Assembly (NCBI GenBank): GCA_021798395.1
Contig: JAJZHS010000077.1
Span: 1-9,342, forward strand
Source of the DNA: Pseudomonadota bacterium
GTDB taxonomy: Bacteria; Pseudomonadota; Gammaproteobacteria; Burkholderiales; Burkholderiaceae_C
Length of the DNA stretch: 9,342 bases
Direction: 5' to 3'
The position numbers and the translations under genes were made by a program. Below the pieces are notes generated by a model that did not search any database, was not told the origin of the DNA, and saw only the letters and a program-made list of their open reading frames with translations. Shown here one piece after another: positions 5,890 through 9,342 of the stretch (the stretch's first letter is position 1; the number at the start of each line of letters is the position of its first letter).

Positions 5890-7099
5890 ACTTCTCGATG
5901 TCGACTCCGCGCTGCGGCAGATGCTGGACGCCGCGCGGCCGCTGGGTCCGGCGCGGACGCTGCCCCTGGAGCAGGCCTGCGGCCGCGTTCTGGCCGCGGC
6001 GCTGCGCAGCCCGATCGACGTGCCCGGATGCGACAACAGCCAGATGGATGGCTACGCGCTGCGCTGCGTCGACGTCGCGGTGCCCGGCGCGCGACTGCCG
6101 GTGACGCAGCGCATCGCCGCCGGCCACCCGGGCGCGGCCCTGGCGGGCGGCGAGGCCGCGCGCATTTTCACCGGCGCGCCGATCCCGCACGGCGCCGACG
6201 CCGTGGTGCCGCAGGAACAGTGCGAAGCCGATGGCGACACCGTGCGGGTGCTGGCGCAGCCGCGCGCGGGCGACTGGATCCGGCGTCGCGGCAGCGACGT
6301 CACCGCCGGCCAGATCGTGCTCGACGCCGGGCAGCGCTTGCGCGCGCAGGACGTCGCGCAGGCGGCCGCGGTCGGCGTCGCCGAACTGGCGGTCGCGCCG
6401 GCGCCGCGGGTGGCGCTGCTGACCACCGGCGACGAATTGCTCTCGCCCGGAGAGCCGCTGCGCCCGGGAGCGATCTACGACAGCAACCGGTACCTGCTGG
6501 CGGCGATGCTGCGGGCTTACGGCTGCGCGGTCAGCGACCTGGGCCGGGTTCCCGACCGCCTCGACGCCACCGTCGATGCGCTGCGCTCGGCAGCCGAGGC
6601 GCACGACGTCATCGTCAGCTGCGGCGGCGTTTCGGTCGGCGGCGAGGATCACGTCAAACCTGCGCTGCACCGGATCGGCGCGCTGGCGATGTGGCAGATC
6701 GCGATGAAGCCGGGCAAGCCGCTGGCGTTCGGCTCAGTGCTTCGCGCGGACGGATCGCCGGCGCACTTCGTCGGCCTGCCCGGAAACCCGGTGTCGAGCT
6801 TCGTGACCTGCGCCGTGTTCGTGCGCCCGTTCCTGCTCGCGCTGCAAGGCGCGCGGGCGCTGCACCCCGGCGCGCTGCAACTGCCGTCGGCTTCGGACTG
6901 GCCGCGGGCCGACCGGCGGCGTGAGTTCCTGCGCGCGCGGCTCGACGCGAACGGAGCCGTCGAACTGTATCCGAACCAGAACTCGGCGGTGCTGAGTTCG
7001 GTCGTCTGGGGCGACGGTTTGATCGACAATCCGCCCGGGCGCGCTTTCGCGCGCGGCGATCTGGTGCGTTTCATTCCTTTCGAAGCGTTGCTGCGATGA
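5879..7099 (+). CDS. moeA: Molybdopterin molybdenumtransferase MoeA
   Basis: MoeA inserts molybdate into adenylylated molybdopterin to form active molybdenum cofactor. The protein has 406 residues, close to the usual length of about 400-410. The active-site motif D-N-S-Q-M-D-G-Y-A (52-60) holds the conserved Asp57. T-G-A-P-I-P (98-103) and G-A-D-A-V-V-P-Q-E follow. The molybdopterin-binding MPT domain carries T-T-G-D-E-L (182-187) with conserved Glu186, S-N-R-Y (202-205), S-C-G-G-V-S-V-G-G-E-D (247-257), M-K-P-G-K-P (276-281) and G-L-P-G-N-P-V-S-S (299-307). The C-terminal domain continues through L-Y-P-N-Q-N-S-A-V-L-S-S and ends in R-F-I-P-F. The start overlaps mobB by 11 bases and the stop overlaps moaD as ATGA, so translation is probably coupled on both sides. 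No separate Shine-Dalgarno sequence is evident. Confidence 0.96.
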   Translation: MTAELLDVDSALRQMLDAARPLGPARTLPLEQACGRVLAAALRSPIDVPGCDNSQMDGYALRCVDVAVPGARLPVTQRIAAGHPGAALAGGEAARIFTGAPIPHGADAVVPQEQCEADGDTVRVLAQPRAGDWIRRRGSDVTAGQIVLDAGQRLRAQDVAQAAAVGVAELAVAPAPRVALLTTGDELLSPGEPLRPGAIYDSNRYLLAAMLRAYGCAVSDLGRVPDRLDATVDALRSAAEAHDVIVSCGGVSVGGEDHVKPALHRIGALAMWQIAMKPGKPLAFGSVLRADGSPAHFVGLPGNPVSSFVTCAVFVRPFLLALQGARALHPGALQLPSASDWPRADRRREFLRARLDANGAVELYPNQNSAVLSSVVWGDGLIDNPPGRAFARGDLVRFIPFEALLR

Positions 7100-7356
7100 C
7101 CCTGACCACCATCCGCTATTTCGCCAGCGTGCGCGAGGCCGTCGGCTGCGCCAGCGAGGCGATCGAGTTGCCCAACGAGCTGCGCACCCTCGGCCAGGTG
7201 CGCGGCTGGCTGGCCGCGCGCGATCCGCGCCATGCCGACGCGCTGGGTGCGTCCCGCACGCTGCGCGTGGCGTGCGACCACGTGATGGCCGGCCCCGACG
7301 ACGCGGTCGTTCCCGGTCGCGAGATCGCGTTTTTTCCGCCGGTGACCGGGGGCTGA
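7096..7356 (+). CDS. moaD: Molybdopterin synthase small (sulfur carrier) subunit MoaD
   Basis: This is an 86-residue ubiquitin-fold protein whose C-terminal Gly-Gly (85-86) is thiocarboxylated and donates sulfur in converting cyclic pyranopterin monophosphate to molybdopterin. The N-terminal strand I-R-Y-F-A-S-V-R-E and the ending I-A-F-F-P-P-V-T-G-G are characteristic. The ATG overlaps the moeA stop in an ATGA arrangement with no Shine-Dalgarno sequence of its own, pointing to reinitiation from moeA. moaE, its partner subunit, begins 4 bp after its stop. Confidence 0.95.
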   Translation: MTLTTIRYFASVREAVGCASEAIELPNELRTLGQVRGWLAARDPRHADALGASRTLRVACDHVMAGPDDAVVPGREIAFFPPVTGG

Positions 7357-7360
7357 CGCG

Positions 7361-7852
7361 ATGCGGTCGCCGACCATCCGCATCCAACATGCAGCATTCG
7401 ACACCGCTGCCGAGACGGCGCGCGTGCGGGAAGGGCGCCGCGACATCGGCGCGCTGGTCGTGTTCGAGGGCATCTGCCGCGACCGCGACGGCGACACGGC
7501 CGGAGTCAGCGAACTCGAGCTCGAGCATTATCCGGGCATGACCGAGGCGTCGATCGGCGCGATGGTCGACGATGCGGCCCGCCGCTGGCCGCTGCAGGCG
7601 GTGACGGTGATCCACCGCGTCGGACGCTTGCGTCCGGCCGATCCGATCGTGCTGGTGATCGTCGCGTCGGCGCATCGGCGCGCCGCGTTCGACGCGTGCG
7701 CGTTCCTGATGGACTACCTGAAGACGCAAGCCCCACTGTGGAAGAAGCAGACCGGCGCGCACGGCGCGGAGTGGGTCGACGCGCGCAAGGCCGACGACGA
7801 CGCGTTGGGCTGTTGGGGAATCGCGTCGCGCAACAGCGCCGCCGACGACTGA
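7361..7852 (+). CDS. moaE: Molybdopterin synthase catalytic subunit MoaE
   Basis: This is the large subunit of the MoaD2-MoaE2 molybdopterin synthase heterotetramer. It has 163 residues, slightly longer than the roughly 150 of E. coli MoaE. Recognisable segments are G-A-L-V-V-F-E-G-I-C-R-D (30-41), L-E-L-E-H-Y-P-G-M-T-E (52-62), I-H-R-V-G-R-L (84-90), A-S-A-H-R-R-A-A-F (102-110) and the active-site stretch D-Y-L-K-T-Q-A-P-L-W-K-K. Lys121 and Lys128 are the predicted catalytic and substrate-binding lysines. The C-terminus has a short acidic/Ala tail past the conserved core. The stop codon lies in a 15-bp palindrome shared with the stop of the convergent yqjK-like gene. It is the last gene of the alaA/hom-to-moaE run. 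Confidence 0.96.
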   Translation: MRSPTIRIQHAAFDTAAETARVREGRRDIGALVVFEGICRDRDGDTAGVSELELEHYPGMTEASIGAMVDDAARRWPLQAVTVIHRVGRLRPADPIVLVIVASAHRRAAFDACAFLMDYLKTQAPLWKKQTGAHGAEWVDARKADDDALGCWGIASRNSAADD

Positions 7853-7864
7853 CGCGGCGCGTCA
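7850..7864. repeat. Palindrome containing both convergent stop codons (moaE / yqjK-like)
   Basis: TGACGC (7850-7855), GGC, GCGTCA (7859-7864) form a perfect six-base-pair inverted repeat. Its outer triplets are the TGA stop of moaE on the plus strand and the TGA stop of the yqjK-like gene on the minus strand. No T-run follows on either strand, so it is not a recognisable intrinsic terminator. Only nine bases separate the two coding regions. Confidence 0.7.
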
Positions 7865-8155
7865 GCGTCCGCGCAGCGCGGCGGCGCGGCGGCGCAGTGC
7901 CATCCAGCCGCGCCAGCCCAGCCACAGACGGGTGCCCCAGCGTCCGAGCAGCCGCGGGCGCGTCAGCAGCAGCGCCGCGGCGGCGCCCAGCAGCGGCCAG
8001 CGGGCATGGCGCAGCACGGCGGCGCGCAGATCCCGCGCGCGCCCGAGCATCGCGTCGACGTCGTCGACCAGCTGGACCAGTTGCGCACGCTGCTGCGCGC
8101 TGCGCTCGAGAAGGCGGCCCTTGCGCTGCTGCAGCGCGTCGCGGTCAGGGCGCAT
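7862..8155 (-). CDS. yqjK: YqjK-like small protein
   Basis: This is a 97-residue basic protein and the third gene of the yqjD-yqjE-yqjK-type operon. The N-terminal half (about 5-48) is a Gln/Arg/Leu-rich predicted helix. A short hydrophobic segment (about 53-65, W-P-L-L-G-A-A-A-A-L-L-L-T) follows, then an Arg/Trp-rich tail (R-W-G-T-R-L-W-L-G-W-R-G-W) resembling the C-terminus of E. coli YqjK, which has a similar R-W-A-K-R...W-S-A-W-R pattern. The family has no established function. I chose the ATG at 8153-8155, which overlaps the yqjE-like stop by 9-11 bases. An in-frame ATG at 8192-8194 would add 13 residues inside the upstream gene. Neither start has a good Shine-Dalgarno sequence, so the exact start is uncertain. 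It converges on moaE. Confidence 0.75.
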   Translation of the reverse strand: MRPDRDALQQRKGRLLERSAQQRAQLVQLVDDVDAMLGRARDLRAAVLRHARWPLLGAAAALLLTRPRLLGRWGTRLWLGWRGWMALRRRAAALRGR

Positions 8156-8519
8156 CGCGCGATGCCAGCGCCGAGCGGTCGCGCCGCAGCTCATCCAGGC
8201 TGGCGGCGAACAGCCGGCTTCCGGCCGCCAGGGTGCGCGCCGCGGCGGTGGCCGCGGCGACGCCGCCGAGCGCCAGCAGCACGGTGCCGGTGCCCAGCGC
8301 GAGCAAGCGGTGGCTGTCCCACAGTGCAGCGGTGAGCCAAAGCACCGCGAGCAGCAGCGCGCTGCCCAGAAAGAGTGCGGCCAGCACGGTCATCAGCAGC
8401 AGACGCGCCAGGCGCAGCTTTTCCTCGTGCAGTTCGAGCGCGAGCAGTTCCAGGCGCGTTTGCGCCAGGCCGAGCACAGCGTCCAGTCGTGCCCGCAGCG
8501 TGGCGCCGCCGTCGCTCAT
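8145..8519 (-). CDS. yqjE: YqjE-type two-helix membrane protein ('phage holin family')
   Basis: This is a 124-residue inner-membrane protein of the YqjE/Phage_holin_3_6 family. The N-terminal amphipathic region (about 8-38, L-R-A-R-L-D-A-V-L-G-L-A-Q-T-R-L-E-L-L-A-L-E-L-x-E-E-K-L) is characteristic. Two hydrophobic segments follow (about 39-65 and 72-95), then a charged C-terminal tail ending L-D-E-L-R-R-D-R-S-A-L. Despite the family name, nothing here suggests phage lysis, and YqjE-type proteins are chromosomal proteins of unknown role. The ATG overlaps the stop of the upstream DUF883 gene as ATGA. The frame stays open far upstream, but that portion is only a shadow of the neighbouring gene. 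The position between a YqjD-type and a YqjK-type gene reproduces the E. coli yqjDEK order. Confidence 0.87.
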   Translation of the reverse strand: MSDGGATLRARLDAVLGLAQTRLELLALELHEEKLRLARLLLMTVLAALFLGSALLLAVLWLTAALWDSHRLLALGTGTVLLALGGVAAATAAARTLAAGSRLFAASLDELRRDRSALASRDAP

Positions 8520-8827
8520 TGCCGGCCGATCAGCAGACCGAGCAGGAACGCGATCCCGGCGCTGGCGCCGATGGCTTTCCACGGATTGTCGTGCACGTAC
8601 TGGTCGGTGGCGCGGGCGGCCTCCTTGCCCTTGGCGAGCAGCTGCGCCTCGATCGCGCCGAGGTCGGCACGCGTGCGCTCGAGCCGCGCGCCCAGTCGCG
8701 CGCGCACGTCGGCCAGGCGCTCGCCGGCCTGGCCTGCGGTGAGTTTCAGCAGTTCCTCGGCGTCGGCGGCGACCTCGCGCAGTTGGTTGACGAGTTTGTC
8801 GGTGGCGGTCGTGGCGTTGTCGTTCAT
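8516..8827 (-). CDS. yqjD: YqjD/ElaB-type DUF883 membrane-anchored protein
   Basis: This is a 103-residue DUF883 protein. A long charged helical region (about 8-72), probably coiled coil with many Glu, Arg and Ala, precedes the conserved C-terminal anchor. That anchor comprises T-D-Q-Y-V-H-D-N-P-W-K (74-84), G-A-S-A-G-I-A-F-L-L-G-L-L-I (87-100) and a final G-R-Q. E. coli relatives YqjD, ElaB and YgaM are inner-membrane proteins, and YqjD has been reported to associate with ribosomes in stationary phase; whether this one does so is inference. The ATG is set by GGAG six bases upstream, and the longer open frame extending toward clpB lacks family similarity. It is the first gene of the minus-strand operon and is divergent from clpB. 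Confidence 0.9.
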   Translation of the reverse strand: MNDNATTATDKLVNQLREVAADAEELLKLTAGQAGERLADVRARLGARLERTRADLGAIEAQLLAKGKEAARATDQYVHDNPWKAIGASAGIAFLLGLLIGRQ

Positions 8828-8833
8828 GGCGTT

Positions 8834-8837
8834 CTCC
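8834..8837 (-). promoter_or_regulatory. Ribosome binding site of the yqjD-like gene
   Basis: GGAG on the minus strand, six bases before the ATG at 8825-8827. It selects this start within a frame that remains open to about 9307. Confidence 0.7.
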
Positions 8838-8985
8838 GGTCGGTGGCGTGCGCGGCGCCTCGCCGAGCGGGGGCGCACGGCAAGGCACGAGATCCGGCCC
8901 AGCATAAACCCGGCGGACTGCGCAGCGCATCCCCATGTTGCAGCGAAGGTCCCTGCGGCGCCTTCATCCAGATCAACGGCACGCG

Positions 8986-9015
8986 CTTGAAAAATCCGCC
9001 GCAGCGCCGCATGTA
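8986..9015 (+). promoter_or_regulatory. Sigma-32 (RpoH) heat-shock promoter of clpB
   Basis: CTTGAAA (8986-8992) is a perfect match to the sigma-32 -35 element. After a 14-base spacer, CCGCATGTA (9007-9015) differs from the -10 consensus CCCCATNTA only at its third base. Transcription would start near 9021, leaving a leader of about 18 bases with the clpB Shine-Dalgarno GGAG at 9029-9032. Control of clpB by the heat-shock sigma factor is well established in proteobacteria, which supports the call. Confidence 0.85.
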
Positions 9016-9038
9016 ACCGCAGTCCAACGGAGAATTCC

Positions 9039-9342
9039 ATGCGTGTCGAAAAACTCACGACCCAATTCCAGGAGGCCCTCGCCGAAGCCCAGTCGCTGGC
9101 GCTGGGCCGCGACAACCCGTACATCGAGCCGCTGCACCTGTTGGCGGCGATGCTGCGGCTCGACGGCCCGAAGGCGCTGCTGGCGCGCGCCGGGGTCAAC
9201 GCCGGCGGCCTGCTGAGCAGCGTGCAGGGCGCGCTGAAGCGGCTGCCACAGGTGCAGGGCACCGGCGGCGAGATCCAGTTCAGCCGCGAATTGGGCAACC
9301 TGCTCAACCTGACCGAGAAGGAAGCGACCCGGCGCGGCGATC
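9039..9342 (+). CDS. clpB: ATP-dependent disaggregase ClpB, N-terminal part (runs off right edge)
   Basis: ClpB is the Hsp104-type AAA+ hexamer that, with DnaK, extracts and refolds proteins from aggregates. The first 101 codons are present. They track E. coli ClpB closely: M-R-V-E-K-L-T-T-x-F-Q-x-A-L-A-E-A-Q-S-L-A-L-G-R-D-N at the start, then Y-I-E-P-L-H-L-L-A-A-M-L, followed by A-G-V-N-A-G-G-L and L-K-R-L-P-Q-V-Q-G-T-G-G-E-I. These are the two Clp repeats of the substrate-interacting N-domain; the AAA+ modules lie beyond the window. GGAG (9029-9032) sits six bases before the ATG. The sigma-32 promoter just upstream fits a heat-shock gene. ClpA and ClpC are alternatives, but the N-terminal residues are ClpB-specific. 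Confidence 0.96.
   Translation, partial: MRVEKLTTQFQEALAEAQSLALGRDNPYIEPLHLLAAMLRLDGPKALLARAGVNAGGLLSSVQGALKRLPQVQGTGGEIQFSRELGNLLNLTEKEATRRGD

Noticed and set aside
8145..8519. The 'phage holin' family name as evidence of a prophage.
   Set aside because: YqjE-type proteins carry this family label but are chromosomal. No phage structural, lysis, integrase or attachment-site sequence is seen nearby.
7696..8742. A 348-codon plus-strand open frame over the yqjK- and yqjE-like genes.
   Set aside because: It overlaps moaE and the minus-strand operon, gives an Arg/Ala/Ser-rich translation without a recognisable domain, and is best explained as a high-GC shadow.
8930..8939. CCCCATGTT, a perfect sigma-32 -10-like sequence on the plus strand upstream of clpB.
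   Set aside because: No CTTGAAA-like -35 lies 11-16 bases upstream, where the sequence is GGCGGACTG-like. The pair at 8986-9015 is complete and closer to the gene.
1..9342. Search for a CRISPR array, insertion sequence, toxin-antitoxin or other accessory/defence system.
   Set aside because: No regularly spaced repeats, terminal inverted repeats, transposase-like protein or compositional break was seen. All intervals over 300 bp are covered by recognisable genes.

Overview
The window is a gene-dense stretch of very GC-rich bacterial chromosome, by eye well above 65% GC. Gene content and order point to a betaproteobacterium, most likely order Burkholderiales. The indicators are a PhoH-family gene beside bcp, an AlaA-type aminotransferase followed by monofunctional homoserine dehydrogenase and threonine synthase, then molybdenum-cofactor genes and clpB. 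That placement rests on synteny I recall and was not searched. I see no mobile element, CRISPR array, tRNA or rRNA, and no gene-free stretch longer than about 210 bp.

Left block (1-1264, minus strand): reading leftward, a Mth938-like protein gene, the peroxiredoxin gene bcp, then the N-terminus of a probable PhoH-family gene that runs off the left edge. A GC-rich hairpin lies upstream of bcp, and a terminator-like hairpin separates bcp from the PhoH gene.

Central block (1358-7852, plus strand): alaA, hom, thrC, mobB, moeA, moaD, moaE. From hom onward the genes abut, overlap or lie within a few bases of each other, so hom-moaE looks like one transcription unit. alaA is only 45 bp upstream and may belong to it. 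It joins amino-acid metabolism (alanine transamination, aspartate semialdehyde to threonine) to late molybdopterin steps (MoaD/MoaE molybdopterin synthase, MoeA molybdenum insertion, MobB GTP-binding adaptor). Homoserine kinase is not present between hom and thrC and must be encoded elsewhere. A 93-bp divergent spacer with one AT-rich core separates alaA from the left block.

Right block (7862-8827, minus strand): a tightly overlapping three-gene operon encoding a YqjD/ElaB-type DUF883 membrane-anchored protein, a YqjE-type two-helix membrane protein ('phage holin family' by name only) and a YqjK-like protein. It converges on moaE with a 9-bp gap. Beyond a 211-bp divergent spacer, clpB starts on the plus strand and runs off the right edge. 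It is preceded by a very good match to a sigma-32 heat-shock promoter.

Overall this is ordinary core-genome content. I found no evidence of a novel defence or mobile system. The observations most worth a second look are regulatory and junctional: the heat-shock promoter, the shared AT-rich promoter core, the palindrome carrying both convergent stop codons, the missing Shine-Dalgarno sequence of hom, and a Bcp without its usual resolving cysteine.
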